Positions 15,529-24,152 of a stretch of DNA of 33,526 nucleotides are shown here, in pieces. A program made the position numbers and the translations under genes. The notes below the pieces were generated by a model, which did no database searches, was not told the origin of the DNA, and worked only from the letters and a program-made list of their open reading frames with translations. The stretch is from Acidobacteriota bacterium (lineage in GTDB: Bacteria > Acidobacteriota > Terriglobia > Acidiferrales > UBA7541): NCBI GenBank assembly GCA_003224145.1, contig QHYN01000043.1, positions 1 through 33,526 of the forward strand, in the 5' to 3' direction. Position 1 is the first letter of the stretch. Each line of letters starts with the position of its first letter.

Positions 15529-15595
15529 TGGCGCAGAGGGGAGGACTCGAACCTCCGGTAGAGGGTTTTAGCCCGTACAACGGGTTAGCAACCAC
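15529..15595 (-). pseudogene. 3' fragment of tRNA-Ser (GCT)
   Basis: Minus strand: anticodon loop TTGCTAA (anticodon GCT), CCCGTTGTACGGG leading into the long serine variable arm (GGGCTAAAACCC), T-arm GGAGGTTCGAGTCCTCC, acceptor 3' strand CCTCTGC, discriminator G and an encoded CCA at 15529-15531. Upstream of the anticodon loop the 5' half does not pair: the anticodon 5' stem is degenerate and the 5' acceptor expected (GCAGAGG) is absent. This is a 3' half-tRNA ending near the anticodon loop, a favoured crossover point for tRNA-targeting integrases. It is not a functional tRNA. Confidence 0.65.
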
Positions 15596-15666
15596 CGTCT
15601 CGGTGTTCGGCCCACGCACGGCAAGACAGGAGTAGGAGGATGTGCGAGGTTGTATAAGATTCTTAT

Positions 15667-15848
15667 TGCCCCTTAGCGCCCACTGAAAACTTCGTCATCT
15701 GTAAGGAAAGAAAGGACATGCTAGAAGAGCCGATGGGATTCGAATCCGCCAGCTGTATGGAAACAAAGGAGTTTTGCGGTGCGACCTGGCCTTCTAAAGT
15801 GTTGAAAGGAATGAGAGGGAATTCTTAGTGCCCCCTAAATGCCTCTCA
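15667..15848. repeat. Attachment-site-like composite repeat, copy B
   Basis: Same plan as copy A at 10079: TGCCCCTTAG and CGCCCACTGA at 15667-15686; an 18-base core 15727-15744 (GAGCCGATGGGATTCGAA) identical to the 3' end of the tRNA-Ala gene at 18632-18649; a 99-base block shared with copy A; and TGCCCCCTAA, ATGCCTCTCA at 15829-15848. The shared block holds a short frame (METKEFCGAT...GNS, stop TAG) conserved in both copies. With decamers on both sides of the core it looks like a junction between tandem integrated elements. Confidence 0.65.
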
Positions 15849-16066
15849 GAATTTCTTCATCTCTCCACCTACTCATGCTAACGGGAGCATAGAGTCCCAT
15901 GGCTCTCATTGCAAGAGGTCGACTTTCCACCTTCAGTGCGATTGGCTGCACGGTGCCAAGCTAAACTGTGCGCCTTTCTGGGCGACGCTAACTGTTTGGG
16001 TACCTTCCCCCTTACCGATGGTACGTCCCCGCTAACGTCGCGGAAGCATCAGGAGTAAGAAGGAAT

Positions 16067-16102
16067 GAGCGGAGCGCCGCATTGTTAAGTGGCGCTCCGC
16101 TC
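16067..16102 (-). terminator. Hairpin after the Ig-repeat gene
   Basis: GAGCGGAGCGCC at 16067-16078 and its perfect complement GGCGCTCCGCTC at 16091-16102, 12-base loop. It lies 25 bases past the stop of the minus-strand Ig-repeat gene and is well placed as its terminator, although no T-run follows. The bases 15849-16066 before it hold no feature I recognise. Confidence 0.55.
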
Positions 16103-16127
16103 GCCGGATTGAGTCCGCAGTCGCCTA

Positions 16128-17429
16128 CTACTTCAGCCCGAACTGGAAACCAATCATCGTTCCATCGTTCAGTGTAATCGCGTAAACGTAGGTCTTATTC
16201 GTTGACAGGCCTTTCGTTGCTATATTGAAGATCCACTGCTGATTTGTTGGATCCCACCGAAATGCCGTATCGGGCGTCATGGAGTCTACGTTGTCTTCAA
16301 CGGTTTGAGTGACGGTTCCGCTGATAATCTGGGTCAGGAAGAAATTCTGAACCACGCCGGGCGTCCCGACTGAATTCCCCAGGAAATCACAAACGCGGAA
16401 CATTGCTGGCACAGGCCGTCCTAGCTTGAAGACGCTCGTGCCGTCGGAGTTGATTGGTTGGAGAATCTGATGACCCGCATTCCCGTCGCAGGTCGTGCCC
16501 GCGGGTTCGTATTGCACGCGTTGGATGAGGGTTGCGGATGTGCTTCCGCTAAAGTTGCTGTCGCCACTGTATGCCGCGGTGATGGAATGCGCGTTTACGA
16601 CAAGCGAAGACGTCGTGAACGTGGCCGATCCCGCTGCACTGAGGGCTACAGTTCCCAGCACCGTCGAGCCATCCTGGAAGGCCACACTGCCGGTGGGCGA
16701 TCCGGAGCCCGGAGAAACGACGGAAACATGCGCAGTGAATGTGACAGGTTGATTCAGAATCGACGCGTTGACGGAAGAATTGACGGTTGTCGTCGTCGAA
16801 GCTCGGTTCACGGTCTGAGTGAAACCGCCGCCCCCGCCGCCCGCGCTGCTGCTGGAGCCGAAGTTGCTGTCCCCGCTGTACTGTCCGGCAATCGAATGCG
16901 AGCCTGGCGAGAGTGAAGGAACTGTCAGCATCGCCTGACCGCTACCATTCAGGCCAGCCGTCCCCAGCGTTGTGGCTCCGTCTGTGAAGGTAACCGACCC
17001 TGTCGGTGTGCCGCCGCCGGGCGGAAGCGGGCTTACGGTGGCGGTGAAAGTGACGGACTGGCCGGTCACGGCCGGATTAGGCGAAGAGGAAATAGCTGTA
17101 GAGGTCGGCGCTTGATTCACCACCTGTGTCAGCACGGGTGATGCGCTTCCACTGAAGTTGCTGTCGCCGCTGTATGCCGCGGTGATCGAGTGCGAGCGAA
17201 CAGGGAGCGATGATGTGGTGAGATTGGCTTGGCCTCCTGACAATGCGACATTGCCGAGCGTAGTCGCCCCGTCATTGAAAGTCACATTCCCCGTCGGCGT
17301 GCTGGAGCCGGATGAAGGACTCACACTAACCATGAATGTGACGGACTGCCCGGAGACGGAAGGGTTAGAGGATGAAGTCAAGCTGACAGAACTGGCCTGC
17401 GATGGTGAGCCGTTAGCAATACTCAGCAC
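16128..17429 (-). CDS. Ig-like (Big_3_5) repeat protein with PxKF-type C-terminus, N-terminally truncated
   Basis: 433 residues remaining. Three repeats of about 100 residues run roughly 14-105, 108-213 and 214-310, each with the pattern NPxxxGQxVTFxxxVxP, PTGxVxFxDGxTxLG, HSITAxYSGDSNFxGS and an Asn-X-Ala linker; one carries a Gly-rich insert. These are bacterial Ig-like domains of surface or secreted proteins. The last part (VFKLGRPVPAMFRVCDFLGN, then FRWDPTNQQWIFNIATKGLS and YAITLNDGTMIGFQFGLK) fits a PxKF-type domain. No signal peptide precedes the first repeat: homology stops near 17400, where the divergent recombinase remnant begins, so the N-terminus was lost at that junction. Probably not expressed as a proper secreted protein now. 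Confidence 0.85.
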   Translation of the reverse strand: MLSIANGSPSQASSVSLTSSSNPSVSGQSVTFMVSVSPSSGSSTPTGNVTFNDGATTLGNVALSGGQANLTTSSLPVRSHSITAAYSGDSNFSGSASPVLTQVVNQAPTSTAISSSPNPAVTGQSVTFTATVSPLPPGGGTPTGSVTFTDGATTLGTAGLNGSGQAMLTVPSLSPGSHSIAGQYSGDSNFGSSSSAGGGGGGFTQTVNRASTTTTVNSSVNASILNQPVTFTAHVSVVSPGSGSPTGSVAFQDGSTVLGTVALSAAGSATFTTSSLVVNAHSITAAYSGDSNFSGSTSATLIQRVQYEPAGTTCDGNAGHQILQPINSDGTSVFKLGRPVPAMFRVCDFLGNSVGTPGVVQNFFLTQIISGTVTQTVEDNVDSMTPDTAFRWDPTNQQWIFNIATKGLSTNKTYVYAITLNDGTMIGFQFGLK

Positions 17430-18570
17430 AACTCGAAATACGTATCAACACGGTTGGATTGAAACGCGACCGTCGAAGAAGCAAGGACTCGTATTTGTCT
17501 ACCGCTGGCGGGAGCGAAAACCCGACGGCGGCCATGCAAAGCGATCAGAAGTAATTGGTTCCGTCTCAATGCTCAAAACCGAAGCCAATGCATGGAGGGT
17601 CATCGAGCATCGCAAGCTTGATGTGAACGCCGACCGATTTCAAGGACACACGGTGACGATCGGAATGCTCGTGAACCGGTACCTCGAAACAGAGCTCGCC
17701 GAGGTGCGGCACTCGACCGCCAATGCGTACAAGTCATACCTCAACAGCCAGATCAAACCGCGGTGGGGCAATTATCCGATCTCCAGGGTAAAGCCCTTTG
17801 CGGTAGAGCAGTGGTTGAAAGGGCTTGACCTGGCTCCGAGAACCAGAGGGCATCTCCACAATCTCATGCGAGTGCTCCTGAACTGCGCGATGCGTTGGGA
17901 ACTTACCGAGATCGGCTAGAATCCCATGAAGCTCGTGCGAGTCCGAGGCATAAGCAAACGGCAGCGTGAGCCGATGGTTCTTAGCGTTGCACAATTCCAT
18001 CTCTTACTTGAAGAGCTCGATGAGCCCTTCCGCACGATGGTTATCCTCGATCTCGCCACGGGGCTCCGCTGCAGCGAGCTCTTCGCCTTCAAGTGGTGTG
18101 ACGTGCTCTGGGATGACCTTACGCTCCTCGTGCGGAGAGGTATCGTCACCGGAGTAGTAAGCGATGTTAAAACCAAATACTCCAATGCAGGCATCCCGCT
18201 TGATCCTGCACTGGCCGAGGTGCTGTTGCGTTGGCAACGCACGACGCTCTTCAAAAATCCCGAGGACTGCGTGTTTGCCAGCCCGTTTGTGGCAGGCAAG
18301 ACACCCTGGTACCCCTGGGGAGTAGAACGCCGTCATATCATCCCCGCAGGCATTCGTTGCGGCATTGGGCGTATCGGCTGGCACACGTTTCGGCACACTT
18401 TCAGAACCCTGCTCGATGAGACAGGAGCTCCGATGAAAGTGCAGCAGGAACTCATGCGCCACGCGGACATCCGTACCACGATGAACGTCTACGGTAAGGC
18501 CATGGACGAAAGCAAGCGCGAGGCGCACCGGAAAGTTGTGAGCCTCGTATTGCCTTCGAAGGTGGCTTAA
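17425..18570 (+). pseudogene. Tyrosine recombinase/integrase with in-frame TAG and missing start
   Basis: One reading frame gives an integrase of about 380 residues, interrupted by TAG at 17917-17919. Part 1 (from about 17434, RNTYQHGWIETRPSKKQGL) has the N-terminal arm-binding and SAM-like core-binding domains (YLETELAEVRHSTANAYKSY, LHNLMRVLLNCAMRWEL). Part 2 (17926-18570) is the catalytic domain: Arg48 in ATGLRCSEL, Lys near VKTK, HTFRH (His153, Arg156), His179 in RHADIRTT, and nucleophile Tyr189 in MNVYG. A CAG-to-TAG change would explain the stop. No start codon precedes part 1 before homology to the Ig gene takes over. The gene ends one base before decamer repeats and the tRNA-Ala attachment core. 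Inactive unless suppressed or mis-sequenced. Confidence 0.85.
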
Positions 18571-18702
<132 letters not shown>

Positions 18703-18852
18703 ACCGAAGAACGTTTTTAAGTCTAGCATAGGCCGCTTCGGAGAGTCCCGTAGGGTTTAACACTTGTCAGCCTAAGATGGGGCAGCCCGGCCCGATCGCG
18801 TGAGGACATTCCCAAGACGATCTGCTAATTTCCTGAGACGTATCCATTTAAG

Positions 18853-19225
18853 ATGGGGAAGGGAATTGTCCTCGTGCTCTCTCCGCGCATCCTCGTCAAA
18901 CGCACTCTCATGATCACGGTGGCCGCTCTCGCTTTGACCTACTGCGTTGACTATCTCTGGTTTCGCATTACGAATGATCCATCCTAGACCCGCTGATCCC
19001 CTGGAATCCCTGAAGGCCGTGCGCCTTCTGGCCATCCCCGAAAAGGGCGGGAAGACCAGCTACGAAATCGATCAGCAAAACCCCGAGCAAACCATCACCT
19101 GTGCGCGCTCCTTGTTTCCACAGGCGGGTTATTCCCCTTGCTGGTACGTCAAGCCAAGAATCAACCAGCCCATCCCGATGACCATTATTCGAGTTTCGAT
19201 TGACCGTCTAGAAGGAATAGACTAA
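18853..19225 (+). pseudogene. Small membrane-anchored hypothetical protein, frameshifted
   Basis: Frame 1 from 18853 (or a GTG at 18874) gives a basic start and one hydrophobic helix (LMITVAALALTYCVDYLWFR, then ITNDPS) and stops at 18985-18990. The next frame continues RPADPLESLKAVRLLAIPEK, TSYEIDQQNPEQTITCARSL, FPQAGYSPCWYVKPRINQPI and ends at TAA 19223-19225. The join ITNDPS-RPADPLES is smooth if one base in 18980-18992 is extra. The combined protein of about 120 residues resembles a hypothetical Acidobacteria family (one N-terminal helix, SLFP..G..PCWYV motif) of unknown role. Either a recent pseudogene or an indel error. Confidence 0.6.
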
Positions 19226-19311
19226 ACCAACCTCCCATCCCAAATTGCGCGGGGGGAGCATCGCTGAGTCCTTCCGCTCATCGCCTTGGCGAGCCGCAGC
19301 GCAAGCTTGGA

Positions 19312-20247
19312 TTACTTCGCGGCGGGCTGCTTGGGAGGGATTTCCGCGTAACCGGGCGCCACCTGCTTGAGATTGGTGTCCACCGCTGCGGTCACATCAC
19401 CGATGGCCCAGCGGATACCTCCGCCAAGCAAATTCAGGAAAAACTCATTCTTCCAATTCTCCGGCCGGTCCCCCATGGCCATATAGAAGACCCGGCCTCT
19501 TCCATGCATCCGCGCCCATGTAACAGGGTAAGGCGCGCGCTGGTAGCACTCCCCCTTCATGCCCTGCGTGTCGAGTGTCAGAATCACGTGGAGGTCGGGC
19601 TGGAAATCCTTCAACGAATACCACTCTTCGTTGAACTTGACCGGTGAGCTCACACCTTCCAGCCCGGGAAATTTTGGATCGTTCACAATCACGTTCGCGT
19701 CCTGCAAACGCGGCTCGCTCCCATGCACGATGAACTCGCCCCCCACCATCTTCAAGTAGGGATCTTGTTTGTCGCCATGTGCGATGTAACGGTTCGAGCG
19801 GTCCGGCGGGTCCGGCAACGGGTGAAACGTGTCGCCTGCTGCGTGCACGCCCACAAATCCCATTCCGTTGTGTATCGCGTCCAGAAGCTTCTGCTTTCCA
19901 TCCGCAGACATGGGTGGCTTTCCATCCGTTCCCAATGTGGTCAGATCTCCGGTTGTAAAAAATACCACGGCAGCGTAGGCGTGAAATTTATCGCCATCGA
20001 AGATCCGCCCGTCCTTGGATGCGCCCACTTGAAATCCATCCTTACCGCCCAGAGCCGTCACTGTATCGTCGACGATGCTGGGTTTTCCGTTGACCCGCTT
20101 GACCACGTCATGCTCAAACCCCGAAGATTTCGTGAACACCAGGACGGATTTTTCCTTTGCCCCAAGCAGGCGGCTGGAAAACGCCAATCCCGCTCCTGTC
20201 AGAGCCGCGGTCCCAAGAAACTCTCTGCGTCCGGTGATGGTGTTCAT
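19312..20247 (-). CDS. ThuA-like domain protein with Tat signal
   Basis: 311 residues from the ATG at 20245-20247, which has AGGAG upstream. The N-terminus is a twin-arginine signal: TGRREFLGTAALTGAGLAFS. The mature part is a ThuA-like (class I glutamine-amidotransferase-like) fold: VLVFTKSSGFEHD, AAVVFFTTGDLTTLG, NGMGFVGVHAAGDTFHPLPD, HGRGRVFYMAMGD and ENWKNEFFLNLLGGGIRWAI. ThuA proteins are tied to trehalose and other sugar utilisation, but their reaction is not well settled. It starts ten bases after the stop of the gluconate-dehydrogenase subunit 3-like gene and so forms an operon with it, opposite a GMC oxidoreductase. The set suggests periplasmic oxidation or modification of a sugar. 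Confidence 0.88.
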   Translation of the reverse strand: MNTITGRREFLGTAALTGAGLAFSSRLLGAKEKSVLVFTKSSGFEHDVVKRVNGKPSIVDDTVTALGGKDGFQVGASKDGRIFDGDKFHAYAAVVFFTTGDLTTLGTDGKPPMSADGKQKLLDAIHNGMGFVGVHAAGDTFHPLPDPPDRSNRYIAHGDKQDPYLKMVGGEFIVHGSEPRLQDANVIVNDPKFPGLEGVSSPVKFNEEWYSLKDFQPDLHVILTLDTQGMKGECYQRAPYPVTWARMHGRGRVFYMAMGDRPENWKNEFFLNLLGGGIRWAIGDVTAAVDTNLKQVAPGYAEIPPKQPAAK

Positions 20248-20257
20248 GAATCTCCTC

Positions 20258-20920
20258 TCAACGATGCTGGTTCGGATGCTCGCAGCCCGGAAAGGTCTCG
20301 AAGACATAGTCTCCTGTCCAGCCCAGCTCCCGCATGCCGGCTTCCGAGGAGTAATACGCTCCGCTGACCCAGCCCTTCAAATTCTCGAAGTGCTCCTGAA
20401 GAGCGAATTGCTTCCCTGCCGTGCGTGAGTCCGAAGAATTCGAATTCACGGGTCTTGCGGAAGCGTCAGTCAGGAGCAAGTTTTTCTGGTTGTCGTCGAG
20501 GGAAGGGAAGTTCTTCCCGAAGCGTCTCTGAGCCTCCGCGCTGAGCGCCGTCAGAGATACCACGAATCTGTTTTGGTTCTCGGAATTGTCCACGCTGAGC
20601 AGCAGGTCGATGAATCGGTTCACTTGGGCCTTCGTCGAGCCGGGCACGATACTTTCCGCCAACGCGATCAAGCTCTCATCCTGTTCCGCGTTGAGGAAAA
20701 CGGGTTTCCAATCCGCAGCTCCCAGGTTCTCCGCTTCCTCAAGAACCGCATCATTTCTCAATAATTTACGAATCGGATGCGAAGTCCCTACCAGTGGCCA
20801 CGCCCCCGCAGCACTCATGCCCGCAAGCAGCCGCTGCACCATCTCCCGACGCGTTAGCTGCCCGCCCGAAGTGGTTCCGTCATGCAGGACTCGCAACGGG
20901 TTGCCTTTGCTCATTGCCAT
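20258..20920 (-). CDS. Gluconate 2-dehydrogenase subunit 3-like protein
   Basis: 220 residues. N-terminus has a twin-arginine motif, LTRREMVQRLLAGMSAAGAW, as in exported small subunits of membrane-bound sugar dehydrogenases. The body has the subunit 3 pattern: FLNAEQDESLIALAESIVPG, KAQVNRFIDLLL, RRFGKNFPSLDDNQKNLLLT, and the C-terminal GWVSGAYYSSEAGMRELGWT preceding YVFETFPGC. In the family this subunit chaperones or exports the FAD-containing GMC subunit through Tat. The GMC gene lies divergently 140 bases away, and its own sequence lacks a signal peptide, which agrees with hitch-hiker export. No cytochrome subunit is adjacent, although a cytochrome c gene lies at 29629. Confidence 0.88.
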   Translation of the reverse strand: MAMSKGNPLRVLHDGTTSGGQLTRREMVQRLLAGMSAAGAWPLVGTSHPIRKLLRNDAVLEEAENLGAADWKPVFLNAEQDESLIALAESIVPGSTKAQVNRFIDLLLSVDNSENQNRFVVSLTALSAEAQRRFGKNFPSLDDNQKNLLLTDASARPVNSNSSDSRTAGKQFALQEHFENLKGWVSGAYYSSEAGMRELGWTGDYVFETFPGCEHPNQHR

Positions 20921-21009
20921 TTTTCAGGAAGTGCAATTCGCGCGCCGATGGTATCACTCGCCTCCAACCGCTCACAAGCACCTCTAAAGGGTCGTTCAAT
21001 TCTGCTAAA

Positions 21010-21038
21010 TTGACCTCCACCGGCACGCTTGTTAGCAT
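21010..21038 (+). promoter_or_regulatory. Promoter of the GMC oxidoreductase gene
   Basis: TTGACC (21010-21015), a 17-base spacer and TAGCAT (21033-21038). Transcription would begin near 21045, just before the ATG at 21059. This rules against an in-frame TTG at 21029 as the start. Confidence 0.5.
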
Positions 21039-21058
21039 GCCGCTTTCGCCGAGACCGT

Positions 21059-22750
21059 ATGCCCGACAAGCCCCATCATTCCTACGACGTGATCGTCGTA
21101 GGTTCCGGCGCTTCCGGCGGCTGGGCCTGCAAACGCCTCGCCGAAGCGGGGCTGAAAGTTGCACTCCTCGAAGCCGGCCGCTCCCAGTCCGACGAGAATT
21201 TTACCGAGCACAAGCCCGCGTTCGAACTCAAGTACCGCAACATGGCTCCGGAAATCGTCCGCAAGACTCGCCCCATCCAGTCCAAGTTCGACGTCTGCAA
21301 CGAATACACCCTTGACTGGTTCGTCAACGATCTCGAGGAGCCCTACACCACGCCCAAGGAAAAGCCTTTCGATTGGATGGGCCGCCTGCGCATTACCGGT
21401 GGCCGCACCAATGTCTGGGGCCGCGTCAGCCTGCGCTTCAGCGACTGGGACTTTAAAGCTGCTTCGCTCGACGGCTACGGCGAAAACTGGCCGCTCGGTT
21501 ACAAGGACATTGAGCCCTACTACGATCTCGTCGAAAAATACGTCGGCATCACCGGCAGCGTGGAAGGGCTCGAACATCTTCCCGACGGCCAGTTCCAGCC
21601 GCCGGTTCCCCTGACTTGCCAGGAGACTCTCTTCCGCGATCGCGTCAAAGAAAAACTTGGCCGCACCGTCATGCCCACGCGCAGCGCGAATCTCACCAAG
21701 CCCCTCAACGGCCGTGGCCCTTGCCATTTCTGCGGCCCCTGCGAACGCGGCTGCATGACCCACTCGTACTTCAATTCCGCTTTCACCACTGTCGCTGACG
21801 CTGTTGCCTCCGGCAACTGCACTCTCATTTCCAATGCCATGGTCTACAAAGTTCTCATGGGCCAAGACCACAATCACGCACGGGGCGTCCTCTATATCGA
21901 TCGCAACACTCGCCAGCCTCACGAAATCTATTCCCGCGTGGTCATCCTCTGTGCGCAGGCTCAGGAATCTGTCCGCATTCTCCTTAATTCCGCTACGCCT
22001 CAATATGCGGACGGCCTCGCGAATTCCAGCGGAGTCCTCGGCCATTACCTCACCGCGCATGTGCGCAGCGGCGGCGGCAGCGGCGAGTTTCCCTCCTTCG
22101 GCGCGAAGCCTTCTCCGGAAGGTGGCGGTCCGCACAAACCTCTGGGCATCTACATCGCGCGCTTTCGCAATTTACCCAACGCACCGCCCTACAAGAAATT
22201 TCTGCGTGGCTTTGGCTACGAGGGTGAATCCTCCACGGAATTCAATTGGGACGCGCCGGGCTTCGGTGCGGCGTACAAGAAAGCCCTTCTAGAGCCGCGC
22301 ACGCGCATCGAAATCACCGGTTTCGGCGAATTGCTGCCCCGCTGGGACAATTTCGTTGAACTCGACCCTGCCGTGAAAGACGTCTACGGAATTCCCGCCC
22401 TAAAAATCCACATGTCCGATGGCGAAAACGAGCGCGCCATGATCCAGGACATGGGAAACTCCGCTGGCGAAATGCTTGAAGCCGCTGGCGCAAAGAACAT
22501 TCGCACGTACGCGCATCCTTCCGCTCCGCGCTGGGCCCTCCATGAAGCCGGCATCGCCCGCATGGGTTCCGACCCGAAAAAGTCCGTTCTCAATCAGTTC
22601 CAGCAGACCTACGACATCAAGAATCTTTTCGTCATGGACGCTTCGGGCTTCCCCTCGAATCCCTGCCAGAATCCCACGCTCACCATCATGGCCCTGTGCG
22701 TCCGCTCCTGCGATTACCTCATGTCGGAGCTCAAGCGCAACGCCTTCTGA
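21059..22750 (+). CDS. GMC-family FAD-dependent oxidoreductase (sugar dehydrogenase large subunit type)
   Basis: 563 residues. The FAD-binding dinucleotide motif is VIVVGSGASGGWACKRLAEA (about 12-31) followed by KVALLEAGR. GRTNVWGRVSLRFSDWDF is the GMC signature segment. A Cys-rich segment CHFCGPCERGCMTHSYF (mid protein) resembles that of bacterial gluconate and fructose dehydrogenase large subunits. The C-terminal domain ends with HEAGIARMGSDP, then NLFVMDASGFPSNPCQNPTL, carrying the catalytic His and Asn of the family. It oxidises an alcohol group of a sugar or polyol and passes electrons to a cytochrome. Exact substrate unknown. It has its own promoter, divergent from the subunit 3 and ThuA genes; the pair probably forms the complex in the periplasm. 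No strong ribosome site is seen. Confidence 0.93.
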   Translation: MPDKPHHSYDVIVVGSGASGGWACKRLAEAGLKVALLEAGRSQSDENFTEHKPAFELKYRNMAPEIVRKTRPIQSKFDVCNEYTLDWFVNDLEEPYTTPKEKPFDWMGRLRITGGRTNVWGRVSLRFSDWDFKAASLDGYGENWPLGYKDIEPYYDLVEKYVGITGSVEGLEHLPDGQFQPPVPLTCQETLFRDRVKEKLGRTVMPTRSANLTKPLNGRGPCHFCGPCERGCMTHSYFNSAFTTVADAVASGNCTLISNAMVYKVLMGQDHNHARGVLYIDRNTRQPHEIYSRVVILCAQAQESVRILLNSATPQYADGLANSSGVLGHYLTAHVRSGGGSGEFPSFGAKPSPEGGGPHKPLGIYIARFRNLPNAPPYKKFLRGFGYEGESSTEFNWDAPGFGAAYKKALLEPRTRIEITGFGELLPRWDNFVELDPAVKDVYGIPALKIHMSDGENERAMIQDMGNSAGEMLEAAGAKNIRTYAHPSAPRWALHEAGIARMGSDPKKSVLNQFQQTYDIKNLFVMDASGFPSNPCQNPTLTIMALCVRSCDYLMSELKRNAF

Positions 22751-22914
22751 AGTCGCGCAATTCGCGGAGCGCCTCCAGGTGGCGCAGGTCCCCCCGCGAA
22801 ACCTTGCTCAGAGTGGATTCGACACAGTTCTGAAGTTTTTAGCGTTCTTGTTTCTGAAGTGAATGCCAAGCGGCCGAGGAACCCAAGCCGCAGTTGCGCG
22901 CCGCCGTCTGCGAA

Positions 22915-23253
22915 CTAACCCTTCTGCTTCTGAACTTCCTTCTCTGCTTCGTCCATCCAGCGTTCCAGCACAACCTGGGAATCCTTGTCGATCTCTAGGA
23001 AACCCACGCCCGCGCCCATGTTCATTTGCGAATAGACGACCTTTGATTTGGCCTGGAAAAAGTCCTCGCCCGCCAATATCTTTACCAGCACCAGAGTGCC
23101 CTTGGGGAAGGGATTCATCATGTCCAGATAGCACCCGTTGGCGCTGAGCTCGCTGACGCGCGAGGCGATGCGCACGTCTGCTTTCTCCTCGATCAGCTCC
23201 GCGCTGGCAATGAACGGATATCTCGGACTGCGTCGTCTCTCTTTGTACTCCAC
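22915..23253 (-). CDS. PilZ-domain protein (c-di-GMP binding)
   Basis: 112 residues, single domain, cytoplasmic. It has the PilZ motifs: an Arg-rich start ERRRSPRYPF (residues 5-14, the RxxxR element) and SELSANGCYLD (34-44, a variant of the D/NxSxxG element with Glu in first position), followed by strands VLVKILAGEDFFQAKSKVVY and GAGVGFLEID. Such proteins bind cyclic di-GMP and alter motility, exopolysaccharide or secretion targets. Start is GTG at 23251-23253 with GGAGG six bases upstream. It is divergent from the methyltransferase gene. The target is unknown. Confidence 0.9.
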   Translation of the reverse strand: MEYKERRRSPRYPFIASAELIEEKADVRIASRVSELSANGCYLDMMNPFPKGTLVLVKILAGEDFFQAKSKVVYSQMNMGAGVGFLEIDKDSQVVLERWMDEAEKEVQKQKG

Positions 23254-23483
23254 GTTTGCCTCCGGCTGGCAGACCTTATCACAAGACTACGATGATTTCC
23301 CCTAAGTCTCCGAAACTCTACCAATCCAGCGTTCACCAATCGGCAACAGCGGACGCTACCAAGGTATTTGCCTGCAAACCCACGGCTCTCCACGCTCACC
23401 CGACGATCATCGTTAATGCTATTCCGTACAAGGATACAATTCGAATAGCCTTCCCGAAGCGGCTCGAGATAAGATTTTCGCAG

Positions 23484-24143
23484 ATGAAAGACCGAAGAAG
23501 AGCGCGCGAGCTGGCCGCGGAATTCATTCAAAAGGGCGACCCCACCGGCTGGTTCGAAGCTCTCTATCGCGAAGCAGAGGAAGGGAAGAGCACTGTCCCC
23601 TGGGTGGACTATCACCCCACTCCTCCTCTCGTCGGTTTCTGGATATTGCACCCGCAAGAGACTACCGGAAAGTCAGCATTGGTCGTCGGTAGCGGCTTCG
23701 GAGATGACGCGGAGCAACTCGCTGCCTGGGGTTTTCGGGTCACCGCTTTCGACATTTCGGAAACCGCCATTCGTGCCTCCCGAAAACGATTCCCGCATTC
23801 CACCGTCGAATATCACGCTGCCAATCTGCTTGCTCCTCCTCCCCATTGGCGAGGGCAGTTCGATTTCGTTTTTGAAGCCAATACGCTTCAGGTCCTGCCC
23901 GCCTCCCTACGCCAGCCGGCCACCAAAAATATCGCCTCATTTCTCCCCCCTGGCGGCCTTTTGCTTGTCGTTGCTCGCGGCCGCGAACCTTCCGATCCCG
24001 AAGGCCAGATGCCCTGGCCTCTCACCCGATCCGAGATTTCCGCCTTTGCTGTCCACGGTCTCGAAGAGCTCTTGTTCGATATTATTCCCGATCTTGACGA
24101 ACCTGGTGTTCGCCGTTTCCGCGCCCTCTTCCGTCTTCCCTAG
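23484..24143 (+). CDS. SAM-dependent methyltransferase (TPMT-like)
   Basis: 219 residues from the ATG at 23484; the frame is open to 23256 but upstream residues look non-coding. The fold is class I methyltransferase: motif I ALVVGSGFGDDAEQLAAWGF, then VTAFDISETAIRASRKRFPH, the acidic motif FDFVFEANTLQVLPASLR (equivalent of motif IV) and FLPPGGLLLVVARG. The N-terminal YHPTPPLV preceding the Rossmann core recalls thiopurine S-methyltransferase-type enzymes, where the Trp/Pro segment caps the substrate site. It methylates a small thiol, halide or other small molecule; the substrate is not deducible. The ribosome site is weak. It is convergent with the alpha/beta hydrolase (stop to stop 9 bases). 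Confidence 0.85.
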   Translation: MKDRRRARELAAEFIQKGDPTGWFEALYREAEEGKSTVPWVDYHPTPPLVGFWILHPQETTGKSALVVGSGFGDDAEQLAAWGFRVTAFDISETAIRASRKRFPHSTVEYHAANLLAPPPHWRGQFDFVFEANTLQVLPASLRQPATKNIASFLPPGGLLLVVARGREPSDPEGQMPWPLTRSEISAFAVHGLEELLFDIIPDLDEPGVRRFRALFRLP

Positions 24144-24152
24144 CGCCGTTCT

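Noticed and set aside
15529-15630. Functional tRNA-Ser
   Set aside because: The 5' acceptor strand and anticodon 5' stem do not pair; only the 3' half is preserved.
21032-22135. 367-codon frame antisense to the GMC gene
   Set aside because: Shadow caused by codon bias; GMC motifs are on plus.
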